A DNA stretch of 64,000 bases from assembly GCA_963971305.1 (NCBI GenBank), contig OZ020305.1:42357717-42421716 (forward strand), read 5' to 3'. The stretch is from Arcuatula senhousia (taxonomy: Eukaryota > Mollusca > Bivalvia > Mytilida > Mytilidae). Positions 9,423 to 22,740 of this stretch are shown in pieces (the stretch's first letter is position 1; each line of letters opens with the position of its first letter). The notes beneath the pieces were generated by a model. It had not been told where the DNA came from. It made no database searches and saw nothing but the letters and a program-made list of their open reading frames with translations. A program made the translations under genes and the position numbers.

Positions 9423-10793
9423 AGTTGTATTATAAAGCTAGAGTTTGTTTGGTTCTTTTGCGTATTCAAGTGAAAATGATACTTTCCTGGAGAGTTAAAC
9501 TACTTTATATACTGGATTTACAGATGTCAAGATGACACGAAACGATTATCAAGAGATGAGTATGACAGGACCGTTGTTTTCATAGCTTAAGTAGACACAA
9601 GCTCTTTCCGTCGTTTAAAATGCACATTGCAAATAATTGTCTCATAACGAGCTAATTACTTTTTAATTAATTATTGGCTATGTGAACGAAGATTTTTGTT
9701 TTATTATAGTTACGTTTTCATCTTAAAAACTTATTTTCTTGAACTCTGTCTTTTTTTTTTAATTTTCAATCAGGGGGCGATAATTCACAATATCAGGTAA
9801 AAGATTTCTTCAATTTCTATTTCATTCGTAAATTTAACGCAATGAACGGAGTTCTTACAAAATGAAATGGTAATCGTTGAGAATGTTTGCAACTTGTAAA
9901 ATACAGTTGCAAAAGGAGGAAAAACTATAAACAAACAAATACTTCAGAAAAAGACAAAAAATTGTGTGTTTTTTTGGGGTTAATTTTTTAGGGGGGGGGG
10001 ATGATTGCAGCTAGTCGTTGTTGTTTAATATAGTTCCCTTTTGATGTACTCATTTGACTTATTTTGTTCGGTCGCGTGTACTATTAGCATGCCGTTTGTG
10101 TGGTAACTTCTTCAGTTAGCCTTATCAAATTACTAAAAAAATTGTCCACGAAGTTTTACACATTTGGAACTTCAGGGGCAATAGCGGACGAATATTTGGT
10201 TTTATGACTATTTCGGTTTTATAACAAAATTGCCAAAAGTGTTTCATTATTTAGAGAAAATGTGTCTTGCAATGGTGTAAAGGTTAAAAATAACGCGCAT
10301 GATTTGCACGAGCTTCATGATGTTTCTTTAACGAAATGAAACCTTGCAGCATCCAACTTTGTTCTGATTTTTTTTTCATCTGAAAACGATCGGAAGCTTC
10401 TCTGATGCAGTTGGTAAGTCAATTTTTATTATGAAATTGAAAATTAAGCTAGTCATGTTTTTCCCCCTGCCTTTTAAAGGATTTATGAAGTTCAGGTTTT
10501 TCTGTATTTGTATTTTTGAAATTGTATAGTGAAATCAGCATGGTTTGTGAACAAGATGTTATATTCATTTTTCTTAAGGTTCATTTGCAATAGTTGACCG
10601 GGCGGCGAAAGTTGAATTGCACTTGTAGAGGGGATAGGGGAGGTAAATAGGGTTTAGAAAAAGTCATTGTTTTTATACAAATAGTAAGATTCTTTTTGAA
10701 AAATGTTAGCGGCTCTTAAAAGAGCCCTTTTCACAGTCACATTAAAGACTGGGTCGTTGGTATTTGGATGTGTCGTGTTGAATTCTTTGTTCT

Positions 10794-11087
10794 TTATTCT
10801 TCTTCGAATGGACTGAATTCTGGCTCTTGTCCAAATAGCTTGAATCTCAGGGTTTCTGCTTCTTTGTGCTTTTCTGTTGTATATTGGTAGTACATGTTGA
10901 TTACTCCTTCAAGCACGACGATTCTCATACGAAGTGGATATCTGAAACTTCGAATATTGTCTCTAACGGCCTTTTCATACTTGTCCTTTAAGTATTCCAG
11001 TTTGTCACTAAGAAGCAACATCTGTTGACAGGCTCTTTGGGTTCTGCTCTCTGCGTCTTGTAGCTTGGCATACAATGAGGAATCCAT
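10794..11087 (-). CDS. 97-aa helical protein, copy 7
   Basis: Reference protein. Stem-loop 10711..10726, TATA 11169..11176. Private spacer changes: A to G with one base lost near 10628, and one T lost near 11591. Confidence 0.72.
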   Translation of the reverse strand: MDSSLYAKLQDAESRTQRACQQMLLLSDKLEYLKDKYEKAVRDNIRSFRYPLRMRIVVLEGVINMYYQYTTEKHKEAETLRFKLFGQEPEFSPFEEE

Positions 11088-12458
11088 AGTTGTATTATAA
11101 AGCTAGAGTTTGTTTGGTTCTTTTGCGTATTCAAGTGAAAATGATACTTTCCTGGAGAGTTAAACTACTTTATATACTGGATTTACAGATGTCAAGATGA
11201 CACGAAACGATTATCAAGAGATGAGTATGACAGGACCGTTGTTTTCATAGCTTAAGTAGACACAAGCTCTTTCCGTCGTTTAAAATGCACATTGCAAATA
11301 ATTGTCTCATAACGAGCTAATTACTTTTTAATTAATTATTGGCTATGTGAACGAAGATTTTTGTTTTATTATAGTTACGTTTTCATCTTAAAAACTTATT
11401 TTCTTGAACTCTGTCTTTTTTTTTAATTTTCAATCAGGGGGCGATAATTCACAATATCAGGTAAAAGATTTCTTCAATTTCTATTTCATTCGTAAATTTA
11501 ACGCAATGAACGGAGTTCTTACAAAATGAAATGGTAATCGTTGAGAATGTTTGCAACTTGTAAAATACAGTTGCAAAAGGAGGAAAAACTAAAACAAACA
11601 AATACTTCAGAAAAAGACAAAAAATTGTGTGTTTTTTTGGGGTTAATTTTTTAGGGGGGGGGATGATTGCAGCTAGTCGTTGTTGTTTAATATAGTTCCC
11701 TTTTGATGTACTCATTTGACTTATTTTGTTCGGTCGCGTGTACTATTAGCATGCCGTTTGTGTGGTAACTTCTTCAGTTAGCCTTATCAAATTACTAAAA
11801 AAATTGTCCACGAAGTTTTACACATTTGGAACTTCAGGGGCAATAGCGGACGAATATTTGGTTTTATGACTATTTCGGTTTTATAACAAAATTGCCAAAA
11901 GTGTTTCATTATTTAGAGAAAATGTGTCTTGCAATGGTGTAAAGGTTAAAAATAACGCGCATGATTTGCACGAGCTTCATGATGTTTCTTTAACGAAATG
12001 AAACCTTGCAGCATCCAACTTTGTTCTGATTTTTTTTTTTCATCTGAAAACGATCGGAAGCTTCTCTGATGCAGTTGGTAAGTCAATTTTTATTATGAAA
12101 TTGAAAATTAAGCTAGTCATGTTTTTCCCCCTGCCTTTTAAAGGATTTATGAAGTTCAGGTTTTTCTGTATTTGTATTTTTGAAATTGTATAGTGAAATC
12201 AGCATGGTTTGTGAACAAGATGTTATATTCATTTTTCTTAAGGTTCATTTGCAATAGTTGACCGGGCGGCGAAAGTTGAATTGCACTTGTAAAAGGGGAT
12301 AGGGGAGGTAAATAGGGTTTAGAAAAAGTCATTGTTTTTATACAAATAGTAAGATTCTTTTTGAAAAATGTTAGCGGCTCTTAAAAGAGCCCTTTTCACA
12401 GTCACATTAAAGACTGGGTCGTTGGTATTTGGATGTGTCGTGTTGAATTCTTTGTTCT

Positions 12459-12752
12459 TTATTCTTCTTCGAATGGACTGAATTCTGGCTCTTGTCCAAA
12501 TAGCTTGAATCTCAGGGTTTCTGCTTCTTTGTGCTTTTCTGTTGTATATTGGTAGTACATGTTGATTACTCCTTCAAGCACGACGATTCTCATACGAAGT
12601 GGATATCTGAAACTTCGAATATTGTCTCTAACGGCCTTTTCATACTTGTCCTTTAAGTATTCCAGTTTGTCACTAAGAAGCAACATCTGTTGACAGGCTC
12701 TTTGGGTTCTGCTCTCTGCGTCTTGTAGCTTGGCATACAATGAGGAATCCAT
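12459..12752 (-). CDS. 97-aa helical protein, copy 8
   Basis: Reference protein. Stem-loop 12376..12391, TATA 12834..12841. Confidence 0.72.
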   Translation of the reverse strand: MDSSLYAKLQDAESRTQRACQQMLLLSDKLEYLKDKYEKAVRDNIRSFRYPLRMRIVVLEGVINMYYQYTTEKHKEAETLRFKLFGQEPEFSPFEEE

Positions 12753-14123
12753 AGTTGTATTATAAAGCTAGAGTTTGTTTGGTTCTTTTGCGTATTCAAG
12801 TGAAAATGATACTTTCCTGGAGAGTTAAACTACTTTATATACTGGATTTACAGATGTCAAGATGACACGAAACGATTATCAAGAGATGAGTATGACAGGA
12901 CCGTTGTTTTCATAGCTTAAGTAGACACAAGCTCTTTCCGTCGTTTAAAATGCACATTGCAAATAATTGTCTCATAACGAGCTAATTACTTTTTAATTAA
13001 TTATTGGCTATGTGAACGAAGATTTTTGTTTTATTATAGTTACGTTTTCATCTTAAAAACTTATTTTCTTGAACTCTGTCTTTTTTTTTAATTTTCAATC
13101 AGGGGGCGATAATTCACAATATCAGGTAAAAGATTTCTTCAATTTCTATTTCATTCGTAAATTTAACGCAATGAACGGAGTTCTTACAAAATGAAATGGT
13201 AATCGTTGAGAATGTTTGCAACTTGTAAAATACAGTTGCAAAAGGAGGAAAAACTATAAACAAACAAATACTTCAGAAAAAGACAAAAAATTGTGTGTTT
13301 TTTTGGGGTTAATTTTTTAGGGGGGGGATGATTGCAGCTAGTCGTTGTTGTTTAATATAGTTCCCTTTTGATGTACTCATTTGACTTATTTTGTTCGGTC
13401 GCGTGTACTATTAGCATGCCGTTTGTGTGGTAACTTCTTCAGTTAGCCTTATCAAATTACTAAAAAAATTGTCCACGAAGTTTTACACATTTGGAACTTC
13501 AGGGGCAATAGCGGACGAATATTTGGTTTTATGACTATTTCGGTTTTATAACAAAATTGCCAAAAGTGTTTCATTATTTAGAGAAAATGTGTCTTGCAAT
13601 GGTGTAAAGGTTAAAAATAACGCGCATGATTTGCACGAGCTTCATGATGTTTCTTTAACGAAATGAAACCTTGCAGCATCCAACTTTGTTCTGATTTTTT
13701 TTTTTCATCTGAAAACGATCGGAAGCTTCTCTGATGCAGTTGGTAAGTCAATTTTTATTATGAAATTGAAAATTAAGCTAGTCATGTTTTTCCCCCTGCC
13801 TTTTAAAGGATTTATGAAGTTCAGGTTTTTCTGTATTTGTATTTTTGAAATTGTATAGTGAAATCAGCATGGTTTGTGAACAAGATGTTATATTCATTTT
13901 TCTTAAGGTTCATTTGCAATAGTTGACCGGGCGGCGAAAGTTGAATTGCACTTGTAAAAGGGGATAGGGGAGGTAAATAGGGTTTAGAAAAAGTCATTGT
14001 TTTTATACAAATAGTAAGATTCTTTTTGAAAAATGTTAGCGGCTCTTAAAAGAGCCCTTTTCACAGTCACATTAAAGACTGGGTCGTTGGTATTTGGATG
14101 TGTCGTGTTGAATTCTTTGTTCT

Positions 14124-14417
14124 TTATTCTTCTTCGAATGGACTGAATTCTGGCTCTTGTCCAAATAGCTTGAATCTCAGGGTTTCTGCTTCTTTGTGCT
14201 TTTCTGTTGTATATTGGTAGTACATGTTGATTACTCCTTCAAGCACGACGATTCTCATACGAAGTGGATATCTGAAACTTCGAATATTGTCTCTAACGGC
14301 CTTTTCATACTTGTCCTTTAAGTATTCCAGTTTGTCACTAAGAAGCAACATCTGTTGACAGGCTCTTTGGGTTCTGCTCTCTGCGTCTTGTAGCTTGGCA
14401 TACAATGAGGAATCCAT
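14124..14417 (-). CDS. 97-aa helical protein, copy 9
   Basis: Reference protein. Stem-loop 14041..14056, TATA 14499..14506. The G-tract upstream of this gene (near 14,985) is the shortest seen, 7 G. Confidence 0.72.
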   Translation of the reverse strand: MDSSLYAKLQDAESRTQRACQQMLLLSDKLEYLKDKYEKAVRDNIRSFRYPLRMRIVVLEGVINMYYQYTTEKHKEAETLRFKLFGQEPEFSPFEEE

Positions 14418-15787
14418 AGTTGTATTATAAAGCTAGAGTTTGTTTGGTTCTTTTGCGTATTCAAGTGAAAATGATACTTTCCTGGAGAGTTAAACTACTT
14501 TATATACTGGATTTACAGATGTCAAGATGACACGAAACGATTATCAAGAGATGAGTATGACAGGACCGTTGTTTTCATAGCTTAAGTAGACACAAGCTCT
14601 TTCCGTCGTTTAAAATGCACATTGCAAATAATTGTCTCATAACGAGCTAATTACTTTTTAATTAATTATTGGCTATGTGAACGAAGATTTTTGTTTTATT
14701 ATAGTTACGTTTTCATCTTAAAAACTTATTTTCTTGAACTCTGTCTTTTTTTTTAATTTTCAATCAGGGGGCGATAATTCACAATATCAGGTAAAAGATT
14801 TCTTCAATTTCTATTTCATTCGTAAATTTAACGCAATGAACGGAGTTCTTACAAAATGAAATGGTAATCGTTGAGAATGTTTGCAACTTGTAAAATACAG
14901 TTGCAAAAGGAGGAAAAACTATAAACAAACAAATACTTCAGAAAAAGACAAAAAATTGTGTGTTTTTTTGGGGTTAATTTTTTAGGGGGGGATGATTGCA
15001 GCTAGTCGTTGTTGTTTAATATAGTTCCCTTTTGATGTACTCATTTGACTTATTTTGTTCGGTCGCGTGTACTATTAGCATGCCGTTTGTGTGGTAACTT
15101 CTTCAGTTAGCCTTATCAAATTACTAAAAAAATTGTCCACGAAGTTTTACACATTTGGAACTTCAGGGGCAATAGCGGACGAATATTTGGTTTTATGACT
15201 ATTTCGGTTTTATAACAAAATTGCCAAAAGTGTTTCATTATTTAGAGAAAATGTGTCTTGCAATGGTGTAAAGGTTAAAAATAACGCGCATGATTTGCAC
15301 GAGCTTCATGATGTTTCTTTAACGAAATGAAACCTTGCAGCATCCAACTTTGTTCTGATTTTTTTTTTTCATCTGAAAACGATCGGAAGCTTCTCTGATG
15401 CAGTTGGTAAGTCAATTTTTATTATGAAATTGAAAATTAAGCTAGTCATGTTTTTCCCCCTGCCTTTTAAAGGATTTATGAAGTTCAGGTTTTTCTGTAT
15501 TTGTATTTTTGAAATTGTATAGTGAAATCAGCATGGTTTGTGAACAAGATGTTATATTCATTTTTCTTAAGGTTCATTTGCAATAGTTGACCGGGCGGCG
15601 AAAGTTGAATTGCACTTGTAAAAGGGGATAGGGGAGGTAAATAGGGTTTAGAAAAAGTCATTGTTTTTATACAAATAGTAAGATTCTTTTTGAAAAATGT
15701 TAGCGGCTCTTAAAAGAGCCCTTTTCACAGTCACATTAAAGACTGGGTCGTTGGTATTTGGATGTGTCGTGTTGAATTCTTTGTTCT

Positions 15788-16081
15788 TTATTCTTCTTCG
15801 AATGGACTGAATTCTGGCTCTTGTCCAAATAGCTTGAATCTCAGGGTTTCTGCTTCTTTGTGCTTTTCTGTTGTATATTGGTAGTACATGTTGATTACTC
15901 CTTCAAGCACGACGATTCTCATACGAAGTGGATATCTGAAACTTCGAATATTGTCTCTAACGGCCTTTTCATACTTGTCCTTTAAGTATTCCAGTTTGTC
16001 ACTAAGAAGCAACATCTGTTGACAGGCTCTTTGGGTTCTGCTCTCTGCGTCTTGTAGCTTGGCATACAATGAGGAATCCAT
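15788..16081 (-). CDS. 97-aa helical protein, copy 10
   Basis: Reference protein. Stem-loop 15705..15720, TATA 16163..16170. The upstream T-tract (about 16420..16432) has lost the AA that normally interrupts it. Confidence 0.72.
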   Translation of the reverse strand: MDSSLYAKLQDAESRTQRACQQMLLLSDKLEYLKDKYEKAVRDNIRSFRYPLRMRIVVLEGVINMYYQYTTEKHKEAETLRFKLFGQEPEFSPFEEE

Positions 16082-17450
16082 AGTTGTATTATAAAGCTAG
16101 AGTTTGTTTGGTTCTTTTGCGTATTCAAGTGAAAATGATACTTTCCTGGAGAGTTAAACTACTTTATATACTGGATTTACAGATGTCAAGATGACACGAA
16201 ACGATTATCAAGAGATGAGTATGACAGGACCGTTGTTTTCATAGCTTAAGTAGACACAAGCTCTTTCCGTCGTTTAAAATGCACATTGCAAATAATTGTC
16301 TCATAACGAGCTAATTACTTTTTAATTAATTATTGGCTATGTGAACGAAGATTTTTGTTTTATTATAGTTACGTTTTCATCTTAAAAACTTATTTTCTTG
16401 AACTCTGTCTTTTTTTTTTTTTCAATCAGGGGGCGATAATTCACAATATCAGGTAAAAGATTTCTTCAATTTCTATTTCATTCGTAAATTTAACGCAATG
16501 AACGGAGTTCTTACAAAATGAAATGGTAATCGTTGAGAATGTTTGCAACTTGTAAAATACAGTTGCAAAAGGAGGAAAAACTATAAACAAACAAATACTT
16601 CAGAAAAAGACAAAAAATTGTGTGTTTTTTTTGGGGTTAATTTTTTAGGGGGGGGATGATTGCAGCTAGTCGTTGTTGTTTAATATAGTTCCCTTTTGAT
16701 GTACTCATTTGACTTATTTTGTTCGGTCGCGTGTACTATTAGCATGCCGTTTGTGTGGTAACTTCTTCAGTTAGCCTTATCAAATTACTAAAAAAATTGT
16801 CCACGAAGTTTTACACATTTGGAACTTCAGGGGCAATAGCGGACGAATATTTGGTTTTATGACTATTTCGGTTTTATAACAAAATTGCCAAAAGTGTTTC
16901 ATTATTTAGAGAAAATGTGTCTTGCAATGGTGTAAAGGTTAAAAATAACGCGCATGATTTGCACGAGCTTCATGATGTTTCTTTAACGAAATGAAACCTT
17001 GCAGCATCCAACTTTGTTCTGATTTTTTTTTTCATCTGAAAACGATCGGAAGCTTCTCTGATGCAGTTGGTAAGTCAATTTTTATTATGAAATTGAAAAT
17101 TAAGCTAGTCATGTTTTTCCCCCTGCCTTTTAAAGGATTTATGAAGTTCAGGTTTTTCTGTATTTGTATTTTTGAAATTGTATAGTGAAATCAGCATGGT
17201 TTGTGAACAAGATGTTATATTCATTTTTCTTAAGGTTCATTTGCAATAGTTGACCGGGCGGCGAAAGTTGAATTGCACTTGTAAAAGGGGATAGGGGAGG
17301 TAAATAGGGTTTAGAAAAAGTCATTGTTTTTATACAAATAGTAAGATTCTTTTTGAAAAATGTTAGCGGCTCTTAAAAGAGCCCTTTTCACAGTCACATT
17401 AAAGACTGGGTCGTTGGTATTTGGATGTGTCGTGTTGAATTCTTTGTTCT

Positions 17451-17744
17451 TTATTCTTCTTCGAATGGACTGAATTCTGGCTCTTGTCCAAATAGCTTGA
17501 ATCTCAGGGTTTCTGCTTCTTTGTGCTTTTCTGTTGTATATTGGTAGTACATGTTGATTACTCCTTCAAGCACGACGATTCTCATACGAAGTGGATATCT
17601 GAAACTTCGAATATTGTCTCTAACGGCCTTTTCATACTTGTCCTTTAAGTATTCCAGTTTGTCACTAAGAAGCAACATCTGTTGACAGGCTCTTTGGGTT
17701 CTGCTCTCTGCGTCTTGTAGCTTGGCATACAATGAGGAATCCAT
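17451..17744 (-). CDS. 97-aa helical protein, copy 11
   Basis: Reference protein. Stem-loop 17368..17383, TATA 17826..17833. The upstream T-tract near 18071-18083 is lengthened and has a single A where two are usual. Confidence 0.72.
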   Translation of the reverse strand: MDSSLYAKLQDAESRTQRACQQMLLLSDKLEYLKDKYEKAVRDNIRSFRYPLRMRIVVLEGVINMYYQYTTEKHKEAETLRFKLFGQEPEFSPFEEE

Positions 17745-19117
17745 AGTTGTATTATAAAGCTAGAGTTTGTTTGGTTCTTTTGCGTATTCAAGTGAAAATG
17801 ATACTTTCCTGGAGAGTTAAACTACTTTATATACTGGATTTACAGATGTCAAGATGACACGAAACGATTATCAAGAGATGAGTATGACAGGACCGTTGTT
17901 TTCATAGCTTAAGTAGACACAAGCTCTTTCCGTCGTTTAAAATGCACATTGCAAATAATTGTCTCATAACGAGCTAATTACTTTTTAATTAATTATTGGC
18001 TATGTGAACGAAGATTTTTGTTTTATTATAGTTACGTTTTCATCTTAAAAACTTATTTTCTTGAACTCTGTCTTTTTTTTTTTATTTTCAATCAGGGGGC
18101 GATAATTCACAATATCAGGTAAAAGATTTCTTCAATTTCTATTTCATTCGTAAATTTAACGCAATGAACGGAGTTCTTACAAAATGAAATGGTAATCGTT
18201 GAGAATGTTTGCAACTTGTAAAATACAGTTGCAAAAGGAGGAAAAACTATAAACAAACAAATACTTCAGAAAAAGACAAAAAATTGTGTGTTTTTTTGGG
18301 GTTAATTTTTTAGGGGGGGGGGATGATTGCAGCTAGTCGTTGTTGTTTAATATAGTTCCCTTTTGATGTACTCATTTGACTTATTTTGTTCGGTCGCGTG
18401 TACTATTAGCATGCCGTTTGTGTGGTAACTTCTTCAGTTAGCCTTATCAAATTACTAAAAAAATTGTCCACGAAGTTTTACACATTTGGAACTTCAGGGG
18501 CAATAGCGGACGAATATTTGGTTTTATGACTATTTCGGTTTTATAACAAAATTGCCAAAAGTGTTTCATTATTTAGAGAAAATGTGTCTTGCAATGGTGT
18601 AAAGGTTAAAAATAACGCGCATGATTTGCACGAGCTTCATGATGTTTCTTTAACGAAATGAAACCTTGCAGCATCCAACTTTGTTCTGATTTTTTTTTTC
18701 ATCTGAAAACGATCGGAAGCTTCTCTGATGCAGTTGGTAAGTCAAATTTTATTATGAAATTGAAAATTAAGCTAGTCATGTTTTTCCCCCTGCCTTTTAA
18801 AGGATTTATGAAGTTCAGGTTTTTCTGTATTTGTATTTTTGAAATTGTATAGTGAAATCAGCATGGTTTGTGAACAAGATGTTATATTCATTTTTCTTAA
18901 GGTTCATTTGCAATAGTTGACCGGGCGGCGAAAGTTGAATTGCACTTGTAAAAGGGGATAGGGGAGGTAAATAGGGTTTAGAAAAAGTCATTGTTTTTAT
19001 ACAAATAGTAAGATTCTTTTTGAAAAATGTTAGCGGCTCTTAAAAGAGCCCTTTTCACAGTCACATTAAAGACTGGGTCGTTGGTATTTGGATGTGTCGT
19101 GTTGAATTCTTTGTTCT

Positions 19118-19411
19118 TTATTCTTCTTCGAATGGACTGAATTCTGGCTCTTGTCCAAATAGCTTGAATCTCAGGGTTTCTGCTTCTTTGTGCTTTTCTG
19201 TTGTATATTGGTAGTACATGTTGATTACTCCTTCAAGCACGACGATTCTCATACGAAGTGGATATCTGAAACTTCGAATATTGTCTCTAACGGCCTTTTC
19301 ATACTTGTCCTTTAAGTATTCCAGTTTGTCACTAAGAAGCAACATCTGTTGACAGGCTCTTTGGGTTCTGCTCTCTGCGTCTTGTAGCTTGGCATACAAT
19401 GAGGAATCCAT
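19118..19411 (-). CDS. 97-aa helical protein, copy 12
   Basis: Reference protein. Stem-loop 19035..19050, TATA 19493..19500. Spacer T to A at 18746, shared with copies 13, 14, 17 and 22. Confidence 0.72.
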   Translation of the reverse strand: MDSSLYAKLQDAESRTQRACQQMLLLSDKLEYLKDKYEKAVRDNIRSFRYPLRMRIVVLEGVINMYYQYTTEKHKEAETLRFKLFGQEPEFSPFEEE

Positions 19412-20782
19412 AGTTGTATTATAAAGCTAGAGTTTGTTTGGTTCTTTTGCGTATTCAAGTGAAAATGATACTTTCCTGGAGAGTTAAACTACTTTATATA
19501 CTGGATTTACAGATGTCAAGATGACACGAAACGATTATCAAGAGATGAGTATGACAGGACCGTTGTTTTCATAGCTTAAGTAGACACAAGCTCTTTCCGT
19601 CGTTTAAAATGCACATTGCAAATAATTGTCTCATAACGAGCTAATTACTTTTTAATTAATTATTGGCTATGTGAACGAAGATTTTTGTTTTATTATAGTT
19701 ACGTTTTCATCTTAAAAACTTATTTTCTTGAACTCTGTCTTTTTTTTTAATTTTCAATCAGGGGGCGATAATTCACAATATCAGGTAAAAGATTTCTTCA
19801 ATTTCTATTTCATTCGTAAATTTAACGCAATGAACGGAGTTCTTACAAAATGAAATGGTAATCGTTGAGAATGTTTGCAACTTGTAAAATACAGTTGCAA
19901 AAGGAGGAAAAACTATAAACAAACAAATACTTCAGAAAAAGACAAAAAATTGTGTGTTTTTTTGGGGTTAATTTTTTAGGGGGGGGGATGATTGCAGCTA
20001 GTCGTTGTTGTTTAATATAGTTCCCTTTTGATGTACTCATTTGACTTATTTTGTTCGGTCGCGTGTACTATTAGCATGCCGTTTGTGTGGTAACTTCTTC
20101 AGTTAGCCTTATCAAATTACTAAAAAAATTGTCCACGAAGTTTTACACATTTGGAACTTCAGGGGCAATAGCGGACGAATATTTGGTTTTATGACTATTT
20201 CGGTTTTATAACAAAATTGCCAAAAGTGTTTCATTATTTAGAGAAAATGTGTCTTGCAATGGTGTAAAGGTTAAAAATAACGCGCATGATTTGCACGAGC
20301 TTCATGATGTTTCTTTAACGAAATGAAACCTTGCAGCATCCAACTTTGTTCTGATTTTTTTTTTCATCTGAAAACGATCGGAAGCTTCTCTGATGCAGTT
20401 GGTAAGTCAAATTTTATTATGAAATTGAAAATTAAGCTAGTCATGTTTTTCCCCCTGCCTTTTAAAGGATTTATGAAGTTCAGGTTTTTCTGTATTTGTA
20501 TTTTTGAAATTGTATAGTGAAATCAGCATGGTTTGTGAACAAGATGTTATATTCATTTTTCTTAAGGTTCATTTGCAATAGTTGACCGGGCGGCGAAAGT
20601 TGAATTGCACTTGTAAAAGGGGATAGGGGAGGTAAATAGGGTTTAGAAAAAGTCATTGTTTTTATACAAATAGTAAGATTCTTTTTGAAAAATGTTAGCG
20701 GCTCTTAAAAGAGCCCTTTTCACAGTCACATTAAAGACTGGGTCGTTGGTATTTGGATGTGTCGTGTTGAATTCTTTGTTCT

Positions 20783-21076
20783 TTATTCTTCTTCGAATGG
20801 ACTGAATTCTGGCTCTTGTCCAAATAGCTTGAATCTCAGGGTTTCTGCTTCTTTGTGCTTTTCTGTTGTATATTGGTAGTACATGTTGATTACTCCTTCA
20901 AGCACGACGATTCTCATACGAAGTGGATATCTGAAACTTCGAATATTGTCTCTAACGGCCTTTTCATACTTGTCCTTTAAGTATTCCAGTTTGTCACTAA
21001 GAAGCAACATCTGTTGACAGGCTCTTTGGGTTCTGCTCTCTGCGTCTTGTAGCTTGGCATACAATGAGGAATCCAT
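20783..21076 (-). CDS. 97-aa helical protein, copy 13
   Basis: Reference protein. Stem-loop 20700..20715, TATA 21158..21165. Carries the T to A spacer variant at 20411. Confidence 0.72.
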   Translation of the reverse strand: MDSSLYAKLQDAESRTQRACQQMLLLSDKLEYLKDKYEKAVRDNIRSFRYPLRMRIVVLEGVINMYYQYTTEKHKEAETLRFKLFGQEPEFSPFEEE

Positions 21077-22446
21077 AGTTGTATTATAAAGCTAGAGTTT
21101 GTTTGGTTCTTTTGCGTATTCAAGTGAAAATGATACTTTCCTGGAGAGTTAAACTACTTTATATACTGGATTTACAGATGTCAAGATGACACGAAACGAT
21201 TATCAAGAGATGAGTATGACAGGACCGTTGTTTTCATAGCTTAAGTAGACACAAGCTCTTTCCGTCGTTTAAAATGCACATTGCAAATAATTGTCTCATA
21301 ACGAGCTAATTACTTTTTAATTAATTATTGGCTATGTGAACGAAGATTTTTGTTTTATTATAGTTACGTTTTCATCTTAAAAACTTATTTTCTTGAACTC
21401 TGTCTTTTTTTTTAATTTTCAATCAGGGGGCGATAATTCACAATATCAGGTAAAAGATTTCTTCAATTTCTATTTCATTCGTAAATTTAACGCAATGAAC
21501 GGAGTTCTTACAAAATGAAATGGTAATCGTTGAGAATGTTTGCAACTTGTAAAATACAGTTGCAAAAGGAGGAAAAACTATAAACAAACAAATACTTCAG
21601 AAAAAGACAAAAAATTGTGTGTTTTTTTGGGGTTAATTTTTTAGGGGGGGGATGATTGCAGCTAGTCGTTGTTGTTTAATATAGTTCCCTTTTGATGTAC
21701 TCATTTGACTTATTTTGTTCGGTCGCGTGTACTATTAGCATGCCGTTTGTGTGGTAACTTCTTCAGTTAGCCTTATCAAATTACTAAAAAAATTGTCCAC
21801 GAAGTTTTACACATTTGGAACTTCAGGGGCAATAGCGGACGAATATTTGGTTTTATGACTATTTCGGTTTTATAACAAAATTGCCAAAAGTGTTTCATTA
21901 TTTAGAGAAAATGTGTCTTGCAATGGTGTAAAGGTTAAAAATAACGCGCATGATTTGCACGAGCTTCATGATGTTTCTTTAACGAAATGAAACCTTGCAG
22001 CATCCAACTTTGTTCTGATTTTTTTTTTCATCTGAAAACGATCGGAAGCTTCTCTGATGCAGTTGGTAAGTCAAATTTTATTATGAAATTGAAAATTAAG
22101 CTAGTCATGTTTTTCCCCCTGCCTTTTAAAGGATTTATGAAGTTCAGGTTTTTCTGTATTTGTATTTTTGAAATTGTATAGTGAAATCAGCATGGTTTGT
22201 GAACAAGATGTTATATTCATTTTTCTTAAGGTTCATTTGCAATAGTTGACCGGGCGGCGAAAGTTGAATTGCACTTGTAAAAGGGGATAGGGGAGGTAAA
22301 TAGGGTTTAGAAAAAGTCATTGTTTTTATACAAATAGTAAGATTCTTTTTGAAAAATGTTAGCGGCTCTTAAAAGAGCCCTTTTCACAGTCACATTAAAG
22401 ACTGGGTCGTTGGTATTTGGATGTGTCGTGTTGATTTCTTTGTTCT

Positions 22447-22740
22447 TTATTCTTCTTCGAATGGACTGAATTCTGGCTCTTGTCCAAATAGCTTGAATCT
22501 CAGGGTTTCTGCTTCTTTGTGCTTTTCTGTTGTATATTGGTAGTACATGTTGATTACTCCTTCAAGCACGACGATTCTCATACGAAGTGGATATCTGAAA
22601 CTTCGAATATTGTCTCTAACGGCCTTTTCATACTTGTCCTTTAAGTATTCCAGTTTGTCACTAAGAAGCAACATCTGTTGACAGGCTCTTTGGGTTCTGC
22701 TCTCTGCGTCTTGTAGCTTGGCATACAATGAGGAATCCAT
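22447..22740 (-). CDS. 97-aa helical protein, copy 14
   Basis: Reference protein. Stem-loop 22364..22379, TATA 22822..22829. First unit of the higher-order block: T to A at 22075, A to T in the 3' UTR at 22435, and a T-tract one base longer than usual near 23070, all shared with copies 17 and 22. Confidence 0.72.
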   Translation of the reverse strand: MDSSLYAKLQDAESRTQRACQQMLLLSDKLEYLKDKYEKAVRDNIRSFRYPLRMRIVVLEGVINMYYQYTTEKHKEAETLRFKLFGQEPEFSPFEEE